A DNA stretch of 64,000 nt from Rhodococcus triatomae BKS 15-14 (GCA_000341795.1 AODO01000069.1:416625-480624), one strand, 5' to 3'. Counted from the first letter of the stretch, positions 34,776 through 43,666 are shown. Made by a program: numbers and translations. The notes: generated by a model not told the origin, from the sequence alone.

Positions 34776-35184
34776 CGCGGGCCGTTGTCCGCCTTCGAAT
34801 ACTGGTTGCGCTCCCACACTGCGCCGCGTGGTGCGCACATCGCGCGAGGTCGCGGTGCTGTCCGAAGGGCTTTCATCCGAACGGATCTCGCGACTTCGAC
34901 AGTCCCGTTCCAGATGCGGTGGACTCGTCGAGTACGCGCAAGGAACCGTCGAGCGTCCGGTCTGGTGCTCGGGGCGAGCACGCGTGGCACGGATCTCGAA
35001 CTCGAATTCGCTTCCATCACGGGGACATTCGGTGCAGACCTCCTCGCATCTTCCGCTCGGCAGATGGGTCGTGGGTCTTCACCGCCGCGTCGCTCTGCAA
35101 TCGCATCCCCCGGCTTCCTCGGGCCGAACGGGAAGATCGGTTGTTCGGTGAACTGCCCTCGAGATGCCTGCGCTGTCGACGCGT
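34776..35184. other. 409-bp region without a convincing gene
   Basis: No frame here has protein-like composition and none has a good ribosome site. It lies downstream of the DinB-like gene on the plus strand and of the response regulator on the minus strand, so it should contain terminators, but I found no long perfect hairpin. It may be remnant sequence. Confidence 0.4.
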
Positions 35185-35805
35185 TCAGCGAATGCCGTCG
35201 CGGCGCAACGCAATCGACACGGCGGCGGCCCGAGTGTCGACGCCCAGCTTGGTGTAGATGTGCGCGAGGTGGGTCTTCACCGTCGCCTCGCTGATGTGCA
35301 GCCGGCGCCCCAGTTCCTTGTTGGTGAGACCCTCGGCGAGCAAGGTCAGCAGTTCCGCTTCGCGGGCGGTCAACGCCTGGTCGGGGCGCCGCATCTTGTC
35401 GAGAACCCGCGCCGCGACGGGGGGAGACAGCATGCTCTGGCCCGCGACCGCACCGCGGATCGCGGCGAACAGCTCCCGCGGAGCGGTGTCCTTCAGCAGG
35501 TAGCCGATCGCGCCGGCGTCGAGCGCGCGGACGACGTCGGCGTCGGTGTCGTAGGTGGTGAACACGAGCACCGGCTGGTCGGGTCGGGCGGACCGGATCC
35601 TGCGGATGGCCTCGACACCGTCGATACCGGGACCGAGCGCGAGGTCCATCGTCACCAGTGCGGGGGAGAGGTTCGCGGCCATCGCGACCGCGTCCTCACC
35701 CGACTCGGCTTCGCCGACCACCTCGATGTCCGGCTGCGAATCCAGCAGCGCGCGCAGTCCGGCACGCACCACCGCGTGGTCGTCGACGAGCAGCACCGTG
35801 ATCAT
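35185..35805 (-). CDS. NarL/LuxR-type response regulator (SenR-like)
   Basis: 206 residues. Receiver domain with acidic pair VLLVDDHAVVRAG, phosphorylated Asp in LVTMDLALGPG, Thr in FTTYDTDAD and Lys in YLLKDTAP. A GerE-type helix-turn-helix closes the protein (LTAREAELLTLLAEGLTNKE). The start overlaps the kinase stop by four bases, so the two form a strict pair. The pair is divergent from a HbpS/GlcG-like lipoprotein, the same arrangement as senS-senR/hbpS of Streptomyces. Confidence 0.92.
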   Translation of the reverse strand: MITVLLVDDHAVVRAGLRALLDSQPDIEVVGEAESGEDAVAMAANLSPALVTMDLALGPGIDGVEAIRRIRSARPDQPVLVFTTYDTDADVVRALDAGAIGYLLKDTAPRELFAAIRGAVAGQSMLSPPVAARVLDKMRRPDQALTAREAELLTLLAEGLTNKELGRRLHISEATVKTHLAHIYTKLGVDTRAAAVSIALRRDGIR

Positions 35806-36944
35806 CGTGTGCCCGATCCGACCGGCACCTGTGCCGCAACCACCGTGCCCTCGCCGGGCGAGCTCTCCACGCCGAACGTTCCGCCGAGGGCCTCGACCCG
35901 CTGCCGCATCGCCGGCAGGCCGAACCCGTGCGCGTCGCCGACCGTGAAGCCGACGCCGTCGTCGAACACGTCCAGCGCCACGGCGCCGGGCAGATACGTG
36001 AGCGTCACCCCCACAGTCTGCGCGTGGGCGTGCCTGCGCACGTTCGACACCGCGCTCTGGGTGATCCGCAGGAGCGCGTGCCGGACTCCGTCGGGCAGCG
36101 CCACCGGGTCGCCGACCACCTGCAGCTGCGCGGACGGGACGTACCCGCGGGCCGCTGCCAGGAGCGCCGCATCCAGCGACTGCGTCGCGAGATCGGGCGA
36201 GCCGAGGTAGTGCACGAGGTTCCGTGTCTCGGCGAGGTTGTCACGCAGCGACGCCGTCGCCACCTCGATCTCGCCGCGTGCCTTCCGTGGGTCGACGTCC
36301 CGCAGTTCGTCCGCGGCCTCGAGGTGCAGGAGCGCACTCGTCAGGCCCTGGGTGACGGTGTCGTGGATCTCGCGCGCGATGCGTTCTCGCTCCGACAGGA
36401 CCCCGGCTTCCCGTTCCCTCTCGGCGAGCCGCGACTTCGCGTCGACGAGTTCGCCGAGCAGCCGTTCCCGCTCGGCGTTCTCCCGCTGTACCTGGCCGAA
36501 CGCGAGGACGATGAGGGCGCCGGTGCACAGCGGCGCCAGCAGCACCGGCCACTCGGTCCGGCCGCTGAACGACGCGAACTCCACACCCGCGAACACGGCG
36601 AGACCCGCGACCACCGGGTATGCGATCCGCCGCGGGAACGCGCTGGTGCACAGGAAGAAGATCGGGAAAGCCGACCACGCGAAGCTGGGCGCCAGCCACA
36701 CCAGCACCACCCACGAGGTGAGAACCGGCCACACCCACGGCTGCCACGGCCCGCCCCGCCGGGACTGCACCACGACCACCGCGTACAGCCCCGCCAGGGT
36801 GACGACCAGCGCCGCAACGACCACCCAGCGACCGCTCACCCCGTGGTAGGTGAGGTAGCGGGCCGTCGACGCCGCGAGCAGCAGGTAGAAGGAGGCGTGG
36901 ATCGCGAGCCCCATCGGACCCCGGAATGCCGCATTGCCCTGCAT
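35802..36944 (-). CDS. Membrane histidine kinase, HisKA_3 type (SenS-like)
   Basis: About 380 residues. Five or six N-terminal membrane spans (to about residue 150) with almost no extracellular domain, a short coiled segment, then the dimer/phosphoacceptor helix RERIAREIHDTVTQGLTSAL with its His, and the ATPase part with SNVRRHAHA (N box), DVFDDGVGF (G1) and HGFGLPAMRQRVEALGG. Without a sensor domain of its own it must read the membrane or an external partner; the divergent HbpS-like lipoprotein is a candidate. ATG at 36944 chosen, since longer frames overlap the divergent promoter. Confidence 0.9.
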   Translation of the reverse strand: MQGNAAFRGPMGLAIHASFYLLLAASTARYLTYHGVSGRWVVVAALVVTLAGLYAVVVVQSRRGGPWQPWVWPVLTSWVVLVWLAPSFAWSAFPIFFLCTSAFPRRIAYPVVAGLAVFAGVEFASFSGRTEWPVLLAPLCTGALIVLAFGQVQRENAERERLLGELVDAKSRLAEREREAGVLSERERIAREIHDTVTQGLTSALLHLEAADELRDVDPRKARGEIEVATASLRDNLAETRNLVHYLGSPDLATQSLDAALLAAARGYVPSAQLQVVGDPVALPDGVRHALLRITQSAVSNVRRHAHAQTVGVTLTYLPGAVALDVFDDGVGFTVGDAHGFGLPAMRQRVEALGGTFGVESSPGEGTVVAAQVPVGSGTR

Positions 36945-37105
36945 TCGGCCGATCCTACGGACGACCAGGTGGTGACGGATCGGCCATTCGGATGATGTCG
37001 GCGTCGCCGGACGGGGGACACCGGTGCAGTCGGACGGCCGATGCCGCGACGAGGTGGTCCGCACGAGGCTGGGGATGTCCGACACACCACTCGAAAGGCA
37101 CCCCG

Positions 37106-37693
37106 ATGACCATCACCCGCCACCTTCCCCGCGCTCTCGCCGTCGCCGTGCCCGCTGCCGCGCTGCTCGCGGTCACCGCGTGCGGGTCGGCCGACGACAC
37201 CGCTGCCGCCTCGACCACGGCGGTCAGCCCGGCCGCGATGTCGCAGCAGCAGCCCGCGAACGGCGAGGCAGGCACCGTGTCCGCGAACCGGCTCTCCGTC
37301 GACGCCGCGGGCCGGGCCGCGCAGGCGGCGCTGGCCCAGTGCCGAGCCGACGGCCTCGGATTCGTCACCGTGTCGGTGGTGGACCGTGCCGGCAACGTGC
37401 AGGCCATGCTGCGCGGCGACAACGCCGCCCAGCACACGGTCGAGGCGTCTCGCGCGAAGGGCTACACCGCCGCCGCGTTCGGGGCGAACACCTCGGACCT
37501 CGCCGGCCGTGCGAAGGGCGACGGCGCCACCGTCGCCGATCTTCCCGGCACCCTGTTCCTGCCCGGCGGCGTGTCGGTGAAGGTCGGGAACGCTTCGATC
37601 GCCGGCATCGGCGTCGGTGGCGCACCCGACGGGAACGCCGACCAGGCCTGTGCCGCCGCCGGTCTCGCGGCGATCGAGGGAAGCCTGAAGTGA
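37106..37693 (+). CDS. GlcG/HbpS-family lipoprotein
   Basis: About 195 residues. The signal ends in the lipobox LAVTAC (Cys 26), so it should be anchored on the outer face of the membrane. Residues about 60-195 are one GlcG/HbpS domain: VSVVDRAGNVQAMLRGD, SRAKGYTAAAFGANTSDLAG, the glycine-rich FLPGGVSVKVGNASIAGIGV and DQACAAAGLAAIEG. HbpS of Streptomyces binds haem and iron outside the cell and controls the SenS kinase according to redox state. Haem binding here is inference. The stop overlaps the ankyrin gene start (GTGA). Confidence 0.85.
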   Translation: MTITRHLPRALAVAVPAAALLAVTACGSADDTAAASTTAVSPAAMSQQQPANGEAGTVSANRLSVDAAGRAAQAALAQCRADGLGFVTVSVVDRAGNVQAMLRGDNAAQHTVEASRAKGYTAAAFGANTSDLAGRAKGDGATVADLPGTLFLPGGVSVKVGNASIAGIGVGGAPDGNADQACAAAGLAAIEGSLK

Positions 37694-38454
37694 GGGCTGC
37701 TGCCCTTGCGGCGGCACTGATCGGGACGGCACTGGTCGTGTCCGGTTGTGGGAGCGGCATTCCGGCCGGGACAAACCCGCCGCAGGCGGAGCCGGTGTCC
37801 GATGTCGGGGCGACGGCGACGGCAGAATCCTCGCCCGTCGTCTCGGCGGAAGTGGCGGAGGCATCGCTGTTCGAGGCGGCTGCCGCTGATGACGCAGAAG
37901 GAGTTCGGGAAGCGCTGGCCCAGGGCGCGAGCATCGACGCCAGAGGAGAGGAAGGTCGGACACCGTTGGTGGCCGCGACCAAGGCGAACGCCGTGGCGGC
38001 GGCGATCGCCTTGATCGACGCGGGCGCCGACGTGAACGCGAAGGACGACATGCACGATTCGGCCTTCCTCTACGCGGGGGCCGAAGGGTTGAACGAGATC
38101 CTCGCGCGCACGCTCGCACACGGTGCGGATGTTCTGAGCACCAACAGGTTCGGCGGAACGGCACTGATCCCGGCGTCCGAACACGGGTACGGGGAGACGG
38201 TCCGCATGCTCGTCGCAGCGGGTGTGCCGGTCAACCACGTCAACGACCCCGGCTGGACGGCACTGCTCGAGGCGGTCGTCTACGGTGACGGGTCGGCGCG
38301 CTACGTGGATGTGGTCACCCAGCTCCTCGACGCCGGGGCGGACCCGACCATCCGTGACGCAGACGGCTCCACGGCGCTGGATCATGCTCGAAAGCTCGGG
38401 CAGCGGGAGGTGGCCGAGTTGCTTCGTGCGTCGCTGGGAGCAGGCGCGAACTGA
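37690..38454 (+). CDS. Ankyrin-repeat lipoprotein
   Basis: About 254 residues. A signal with lipobox VVSGC (Cys 20) is followed by a Pro/Glu linker and about five or six ankyrin repeats (GEEGRTPLVAATKANAVAAA; ALIDAGADVNAKDD; LVAAGVPVNHVNDPGWTALL; DADGSTALDHARKLGQREVA). Ankyrin repeats bind other proteins; exported ankyrin proteins beside catalases support peroxide defence in some proteobacteria. The GTG start overlaps the HbpS-like stop, which strongly suggests that the two proteins work together on the cell surface. Confidence 0.85.
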   Translation: MRAAALAAALIGTALVVSGCGSGIPAGTNPPQAEPVSDVGATATAESSPVVSAEVAEASLFEAAAADDAEGVREALAQGASIDARGEEGRTPLVAATKANAVAAAIALIDAGADVNAKDDMHDSAFLYAGAEGLNEILARTLAHGADVLSTNRFGGTALIPASEHGYGETVRMLVAAGVPVNHVNDPGWTALLEAVVYGDGSARYVDVVTQLLDAGADPTIRDADGSTALDHARKLGQREVAELLRASLGAGAN

Positions 38455-38675
38455 TCGCCGCCGCGGGCTCCCGAGGGTGGCTCGGCGCTTCACCCGTGGG
38501 AGTACCGGTCACGAACTCGAATTCACCCTCGTCACAGGGGATTGCGGCGAGAACCGTATAACGCTGCGACCTGTCTTGACGTGTTTGCCGAATCTCCCGT
38601 GGCGCGCCTCCTCGGTGCCTTACAGTTCCGGCGAGCGACGGGGCGGCCCCCGTTACAGCAAGAGGGGAATCTGAT

Positions 38676-39335
38676 TTGGCAAGGACAGCAATGCGGATGG
38701 CTTCAGCCGTCGCGATCGCCGCGGCCATCGCTGCCGGGCCGGCGGTGTCCGGGGCGGGAGCCGGCGATCTCGGGAGTGTCGGCGAGGCTTTCGGGGCTCC
38801 CGGATACACGACGCAGTACGGCTACGGCACAACTCGCGGCGATGTCTCAATCATTTACCACGGGCCCAGTTCTGCTTCTCTGGGGCAGGATGTCACGTTC
38901 GTCGCGGAACTCGGAGGGCGTCCCGACGACGGGCCGACCCCGGGGAATGTGATCAGTTCCGTCATCCACCGTGCACCCGCAGGGTTCGAGTTCACTGGTG
39001 CCGATGTCAGCTCCTACGAGGAGACGCCGGGCGTCTATCCGATCAAGTTCCTGGAATCGTCCGCCTCGGTAGACCCGGAGACCGGGGACGTCACAGTCTC
39101 CGCGCCCGCCGAGGGGTGGACCGTGCCACCGAAAACAGGGGACGGCGTGGCAACCGTCAACCGTGTGTTCGTCAAAATCCACTACCACGTGAGCAAGCCC
39201 GTCACCGAAGAGTTCGCCCGCAGTTACGTCAGTTTCACCGGTCCCGATGTTCCCGCGTCGGACGAGTGGATGGAGACCGGCGCTGTGTACCAGGGGTTCT
39301 TCGACTCCCTGGTCCTCGATCTCGGGAGCTCGTGA
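38676..39335 (+). CDS. Secreted protein of unknown family, paralogue 1
   Basis: About 219 residues. The signal AVAIAAAIAAGPAVSGAGAG should be cut to release a beta-rich protein without cysteines. Conserved with the next gene: a PxGFEF segment (APAGFEFTGADV), SVDPETGDVTVSAPAEGW and YVSFTGPDVPAS. I do not recognise the family; an immunoglobulin-like or adhesin-like beta sandwich is a guess. TTG at 38676 is used since AGAGGGG lies eight bases before it; an ATG at 38691 is the alternative. Confidence 0.7.
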   Translation: MARTAMRMASAVAIAAAIAAGPAVSGAGAGDLGSVGEAFGAPGYTTQYGYGTTRGDVSIIYHGPSSASLGQDVTFVAELGGRPDDGPTPGNVISSVIHRAPAGFEFTGADVSSYEETPGVYPIKFLESSASVDPETGDVTVSAPAEGWTVPPKTGDGVATVNRVFVKIHYHVSKPVTEEFARSYVSFTGPDVPASDEWMETGAVYQGFFDSLVLDLGSS

Positions 39336-39450
39336 TCGTGAAACCGAGTGACGGCACTCGGCCAGGGCCGGTCGAACCCGGGCGGGAACACACATGAGAT
39401 CAGCGGAACCGAGTACGGAAGCAACAGGTGGTGGAGGGGTGGCGTTCGGA

Positions 39451-40215
39451 ATGACGCGGAAGCCGGTACGGGTCGGCGGTGCAGTGCTGGCCGCATTGAC
39501 GATCGGTGGGGCCGGAACGACGATCGGGGTGGCTACTGCCGGTGCGGAAGCGGTTGTATTCGGCAGCTCCACGGGCAGTGTCGACGGTGGAACCCCGTGG
39601 CGGCTGGACGAGTTCCTGAGCGACCATCTGCGAGGGTGCCGTCACGAATCGTTCTACGTGGACAGCGGACCGTGCTATGACAACGGTTTCTCGACCTCGG
39701 GGACACTCGGAGACTACAAGGGAACGTACGACGGCCCGGACGAGGTGGAGCCGGGTGCAGAAGTCGAGTTCATCGCAAGTGTCCGCGCCGACATGGCGGC
39801 CTACGACGTGACCAACCCGGACACCGACGTGGATGTCACGAGTGTGGCGTACCAGCCGCCGGAAGGCTTCGAGTTCATGGGCGTGGTCGTGCGCGGTCGA
39901 CTCGCCGGAGACCCGAGAAACCCTGTGGAACTACCCTCGACTGTCAGCGTGAATCCTGACAGCGGCAGGATCACCGTCTCGGCTCCCGCAGGTGGCTGGG
40001 CAATGAACCCGTTCATGTTGCCGCTCAGCCAATGGACGAGTACGAACGTCACCCTCCAATTCACTTTCCGGGCGCCGGAAGGTGAGACACCGGGCCGCAC
40101 GAGCGGGTTCACGTTCACGGGAACCTCGGTGCCGACATCGAGCGGTCTTGTCGCGGCGGGCACCACGCGTGTCTGGCCCGAGGCCGCTGAGGGCACAGGT
40201 GGATCTGGAAGCTAG
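39451..40215 (+). CDS. Secreted protein of unknown family, paralogue 2
   Basis: About 254 residues from ATG 39451 (ATG 39394 and GTG 39439 are in frame; GGAGGGG at 39433 favours the later starts). Signal VGGAVLAALTIGGAGTTIGV, then a mature region with two cysteines near its N-terminus (LRGCRHESFYVDSGPCYDNG), and the same blocks as the preceding gene: PPEGFEFMGVVV, SVNPDSGRITVSAPAGGW and GFTFTGTSVPTSS. The two genes are tandem diverged copies. The stop overlaps the end of the convergent GDT1-like gene. Confidence 0.7.
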   Translation: MTRKPVRVGGAVLAALTIGGAGTTIGVATAGAEAVVFGSSTGSVDGGTPWRLDEFLSDHLRGCRHESFYVDSGPCYDNGFSTSGTLGDYKGTYDGPDEVEPGAEVEFIASVRADMAAYDVTNPDTDVDVTSVAYQPPEGFEFMGVVVRGRLAGDPRNPVELPSTVSVNPDSGRITVSAPAGGWAMNPFMLPLSQWTSTNVTLQFTFRAPEGETPGRTSGFTFTGTSVPTSSGLVAAGTTRVWPEAAEGTGGSGS

Positions 40216-40919
40216 CGAGGATCCGGCGCCTGTGAGGGAGCCTCCTCGGCGGACTGGGGCTCACTCACGGGCGCGGGACGCTTGACGATGCCCACGATCG
40301 TGGCGACGACCACGATCACGGCGGCAGTGATCGGCCCTGCCGGGGTGCCCGGGAACAGGCCGTCGAGCAGCAGCAGGACGCCGAAGACCAGGAACAGGGT
40401 TGCGGCGCCGAGCTGGATGACCTTCTCCGGCAGGTGCTTGCCGAGGACGGCGCCGACGACGATCGCGAGGGCGTCGGCGGCGACCATGCCGACCGTCGAC
40501 CCGATCCACACCCCGACCCAGTCGTTGTCGGTGGCGAGGGTGATGGTGGCGAGCATCGTCTTGTCGCCGAGTTCGGCCAGGAAGAACGCCGACATCACGG
40601 CCAGGAACGCGGAGGCGCCGACCCGGCCCGCCTTGTTCTGCTCGTCCTCGGAGAGGCTGTCGCCGCGCAGGGTCCACGCCGCGAATCCGATGAACGCGAG
40701 GCCTCCGACGATGCCGATGGCCTGGGTGGGCAGTGCGGCGCCGAGCGAGTGTCCGACCGCGACCGACACCAGGTGCACGACGGTGGTGGCGGCGGTGATG
40801 CCGCCGACGACCACCCACCAGCGGTAGCGCAGGGCGAACGTCATCGCCATGAGCTGGGACTTGTCGCCGAGTTCGGCCACGAAGATCACGCCGAAGCTCA
40901 GCAGCAGGGCGGCAAGCAC
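40212..40919 (-). CDS. TMEM165/GDT1-family (UPF0016) cation transporter, probable Mn exporter
   Basis: 235 residues with six membrane spans arranged as two repeats, each opening with the family signature E-x-G-D-K-S/T (FVAELGDKSQLMAM and FLAELGDKTMLATI). UPF0016 proteins move Mn2+ or Ca2+ out of the cytoplasm, and bacterial members such as MneA/MneP-like exporters are often governed by the manganese riboswitch. A yybP-ykoY-like RNA lies directly upstream. GTG 40919 is preceded by GGAGGA. Metal choice is inferred from the family and leader. Confidence 0.9.
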   Translation of the reverse strand: MLAALLLSFGVIFVAELGDKSQLMAMTFALRYRWWVVVGGITAATTVVHLVSVAVGHSLGAALPTQAIGIVGGLAFIGFAAWTLRGDSLSEDEQNKAGRVGASAFLAVMSAFFLAELGDKTMLATITLATDNDWVGVWIGSTVGMVAADALAIVVGAVLGKHLPEKVIQLGAATLFLVFGVLLLLDGLFPGTPAGPITAAVIVVVATIVGIVKRPAPVSEPQSAEEAPSQAPDPR

Positions 40920-40974
40920 GATTCACATCCTCCGTTCTCGATTCGGAGGAAGTCGGGAAAATGAACTCCTCCGG

Positions 40975-41105
40975 CCGCCGAACGCGGGGTGCGTCGACGA
41001 CCGAAGGTCTCGCCCACCGGTTCCTTCAACGGGACTCGGTTCGTGCAGCCGGGCCGGATTCGGCCAGTATGTCGACTGCGCGATTGCGGGCTACTCCCCT
41101 TCGCT
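40975..41105 (-). ncRNA. yybP-ykoY (manganese) riboswitch
   Basis: On the minus strand the leader begins with AAGGGGAGTAGCCCGC, the hallmark 5' block, followed by GTCGACATACTGGCC, and later GGGCGAGACCTTCGGTC, the second conserved loop. The order and spacing match the yybP-ykoY aptamer. It ends about 55-60 bases before the GTG of the GDT1-like gene, close enough to control termination or ribosome access. These RNAs bind Mn2+ and turn on exporters. The exact ends were set by eye. Confidence 0.8.
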
Positions 41106-41188
41106 GGACGAAAGACTACCCAGGTTCGAGTAACTTGCCAAGTACCGCAACAAGTTTGGGGACCCGAACTTTGAAATTCCGTGGGCTG

Positions 41189-41716
41189 TCAAGCGGCGAG
41201 CAACATCGCCAAAATTGCGGTGTCGGGATCGCTGTTCGGATCCAGACTGACCCGGCTGACCATCGAGGTGACGGTGCCGTCCGCCTCGGTCTCGACCCAC
41301 GCCGCCCGGTGGTCGAGGCCCAGATACGGCAGTCCCGGAAGCAGCAGGCACCCCGAGGCGGCGCCCGCGCACTCCGGCAGCGACGGCACCGTCTCCGACG
41401 GTGGATGCAGCATCATCAGTGCCGGTGGCTGACGATCGGCGAAACAGCCTGGACTGACCGCGGATTCACCGATCACCGGGCCCTCCGCCAGAACGAGGCC
41501 GACGGTGCCCGGCTCCGGATCGTCCGGAAGTTCTTCGTGGGCACCGAAAACCGTTGACGTGGAGAGCAATCCCGGGATGGACGCAACTCGCACCGCCAGA
41601 ACGAGCAACTGTGCCCACTCCTTGGTGGTGTCCGGCCAGCGGCCCGAGATGACGAACCCCCGCAGTACCCCGGCGGCATGGAAAGGCGAGACCCCGATGA
41701 AATCGTTCCTGCTCAC
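41189..41716 (-). CDS. Hypothetical protein, unrecognised
   Basis: 175 residues from GTG 41716, which has GGAGGCGGAATT directly upstream, a convincing ribosome site. Composition is protein-like and soluble, with two cysteines near PECAGAASGCLLLPG and an acidic segment LPDDPEPGTVGLVLAEG. No signal or membrane span. I do not recognise a family. It ends about 85 bases before the manganese riboswitch starts, on the same strand. Confidence 0.6.
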   Translation of the reverse strand: MSRNDFIGVSPFHAAGVLRGFVISGRWPDTTKEWAQLLVLAVRVASIPGLLSTSTVFGAHEELPDDPEPGTVGLVLAEGPVIGESAVSPGCFADRQPPALMMLHPPSETVPSLPECAGAASGCLLLPGLPYLGLDHRAAWVETEADGTVTSMVSRVSLDPNSDPDTAILAMLLAA

Positions 41717-41849
41717 AATTCCGCCTCCTGCCCATCGTCGCGTGGACCGGCGACGCTGCCGGCAGATACCTCAAGGATGCGCCCGAAACGGCTGGCAGAC
41801 AACTCGGGTCGAGTGCCAGGAGGACTCGTCCGGGTTCGTTCGGAGGGGC

Positions 41850-42683
41850 TCAGATTTCGCCGGTGGGGACCCCGACGCGCAGACGCAACACGGCACCCAC
41901 GAGGTCCTCCGCGGCCCACTCGGGCATCCGCAGTGTGCACACGAACAGGTCGCGTCCGTCCTCGCCGCCCAACGCCAGTGAATGTGGACCCTGGACCGAC
42001 ACGTGGTCCGTGATCTGGCCGTCCACGTCGAACCGAACCACCTCGTTCGTGGTGACGGACGCCGCCCAGATCCCGTCCTCCGCGTCGATCGCCAGACCCT
42101 CCGGGCGCGCCGACTCCTCGAACTCCGCGAAGACCCGCTGCTGCTCGAGGCTGCCGTCGGGCGCGATCGTGAACGCCGTCAGCCGAGGCGGTGCCGATCG
42201 GCTCTCCGCCACGGTCAGAGTCACCCCGTCCGCACCGACGACGATGCCGCCGGCGCACGTCAGCGAGCCGGCGACGTCGTGCACCGTGCCGTCGGGCTCG
42301 ACCATCGCGAGATCCGCCGTCGACGCGTCGTCCCCGCGACTGCCGACGTAGGCGCGGCCGGAGGTGTCCACGTAGAGGTCCGCGAGCGGGCGCGTCGCCA
42401 CCCCGTCGAGGTCGGCATGGACGACGAGGTCGCCGGTGTGCTCACGGCGCAACACCAGGTGGTCGTGGCTGGAGGCGATCAGCAACCGGCCGTCGGGAAG
42501 AAAACCCAGGCCCGCGGGTAGCCCGACGACGTCCGCCACGGTGTTCAGGGTGCCGTCGGCGGGGTCGAGCGCCAGCACGGTCCCCGCAGCATGGTCGGAG
42601 AACCAGAAACGGCCGTCGTGCCAGCACGCGCCCACCGGATAGGCGAGCCCGTCGACGAGTGTGTCCACCGTCACGGTCACCAC
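41850..42683 (-). CDS. SMP-30/gluconolactonase-like beta-propeller
   Basis: About 277 residues with the repeated beta-propeller pattern of the SMP-30/gluconolactonase group: GLAYPVGACWHDGRFWFSDH, GLPAGLGFLPDGRLLIASS, GIVVGADGVTLTVAES and RPEGLAIDAEDGIWAAS. These are metal-dependent lactonases or esterases acting on sugar lactones. The start lies in a run of GTG codons at 42683/42680 and is uncertain by a few residues; the longer upstream frame runs through the sodA terminator and is not coding. Confidence 0.85.
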   Translation of the reverse strand: MVTVTVDTLVDGLAYPVGACWHDGRFWFSDHAAGTVLALDPADGTLNTVADVVGLPAGLGFLPDGRLLIASSHDHLVLRREHTGDLVVHADLDGVATRPLADLYVDTSGRAYVGSRGDDASTADLAMVEPDGTVHDVAGSLTCAGGIVVGADGVTLTVAESRSAPPRLTAFTIAPDGSLEQQRVFAEFEESARPEGLAIDAEDGIWAASVTTNEVVRFDVDGQITDHVSVQGPHSLALGGEDGRDLFVCTLRMPEWAAEDLVGAVLRLRVGVPTGEI

Positions 42684-42781
42684 TTCACGATACGACCGCG
42701 AACCCGATCCGAGACAGCCCCCCCCGCGGGTGAAAGTCCGGGAAGCGGCCTCGGCCGCAGGCGGTGAAGGCTCCGAAAACG

Positions 42782-42815
42782 AAGATCGCCGCACCCGTGC
42801 GGGCGCGGCGATCTT
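42782..42815 (-). terminator. sodA terminator
   Basis: Perfect 11-base arms AAGATCGCCGC and GCGGCGATCTT with a 12-base loop, 56 bases downstream of the sodA stop on the minus strand. Confidence 0.7.
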
Positions 42816-42870
42816 GGTGCCGTGAGTGGTCTTCACCCCGACCGGGGGCGAAGACCGCGCACAGGAATCG

Positions 42871-43494
42871 TCAGGCGATGAGACCGGCGGTCGCGGTGCG
42901 GGCCTTCTCGAAGCGCGCGGCGACGTCCGCCCAGTTGACGATGTTCCAGAAGGCCTTGACGTAGTCGCCCTTGACGTTCTGGTAGTCGAGGTAGAAAGCG
43001 TGCTCCCACATGTCGAGGAGCAGCAGCGGCACCAGGCCGATGGAGATGTTGCCCTGCTGGTCGTACAGCTGGACGATGATCAGACGCTGGCCGATGGAGT
43101 CCCAGGCCAGGATGGACCAGCCGGAGCCCTGGATGGCGTTGGCGTTGGCCGAGAAGTGGCTGCGGAACGCGTCGAAGCTGCCGAACTGGTCGTCGATCGC
43201 GGCCGCCAGCTCGCCCTCCGGCTTGTCGCCGCCGTCCGGGGACAGGTTGTTCCAGAAGACGGTGTGGTTGGTGTGGCCACCGAGGTGGAACGCGAGGTTC
43301 TTCTCGTGCAGGTTCACCACGGGAGCGAGGGCATCGGCCTCGCGCAGCTCGGCGAGCTTCTCGAGGGCGGTGTTCGCTCCGGTGACGTATGCGGCGTGGT
43401 GCTTGTCGTGGTGCAGCTCCATGATCTTGCCGGAGATGTGCGGCTCGAGGGCTGCGTAGTCGTAGGGCAGTTCAGGCAGCGTGTAGACAGACAC
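42871..43494 (-). CDS. sodA: Superoxide dismutase, Fe/Mn family (Mn-type features)
   Basis: 207 residues. Metal ligands are visible in [19 protein letters not shown] and [11 protein letters not shown]. The IQGSGW motif with Gln in the C-terminal domain and GGHTNH in the N-terminal domain are usual for manganese enzymes, while iron enzymes carry the active-site Gln elsewhere. It removes superoxide. No signal sequence, though SodA is found outside the cell in related bacteria. GTG start with AAGGA upstream. The region between it and the divergent acyltransferase holds an AT-rich palindrome. Confidence 0.95.
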   Translation of the reverse strand: MSVYTLPELPYDYAALEPHISGKIMELHHDKHHAAYVTGANTALEKLAELREADALAPVVNLHEKNLAFHLGGHTNHTVFWNNLSPDGGDKPEGELAAAIDDQFGSFDAFRSHFSANANAIQGSGWSILAWDSIGQRLIIVQLYDQQGNISIGLVPLLLLDMWEHAFYLDYQNVKGDYVKAFWNIVNWADVAARFEKARTATAGLIA

Positions 43495-43587
43495 TTCGGT
43501 CCCTTCCTTACGGGCGTGGGTGACGCCCGGCGTGTACCTTCTTCGATCCTGGCTCGGGCTCTAACCCAAACTCATTGGTACACCCTC

Positions 43588-43600
43588 CGCAATATTTGCG
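43588..43600. promoter_or_regulatory. AT-rich palindrome in the sodA/acyltransferase divergent promoter
   Basis: CGCAA-TAT-TTGCG is a perfect 13-base palindrome within an AT-rich patch about 95 bases from the sodA start and 67 from the acyltransferase start. It may be an operator; no regulator is assigned. Confidence 0.3.
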
Positions 43601-43666
43601 ATCAGTCGCCTGGTCGCCGGGGTCGCGGCAAATTCGTACGGAGGGTGAACGAAACCTTAAGCTTGC

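Noticed and set aside
34776..35184. Possible genes in the gap before the response regulator
   Set aside because: Several overlapping frames, none with protein-like composition, ribosome site or recognisable motif.
34993..38530. Shared 13-mer CGAACTCGAATTC in two non-coding regions (about 34997 and 38512)
   Set aside because: A 13-base match is expected by chance in a window of this size, and the flanking similarity is weak.
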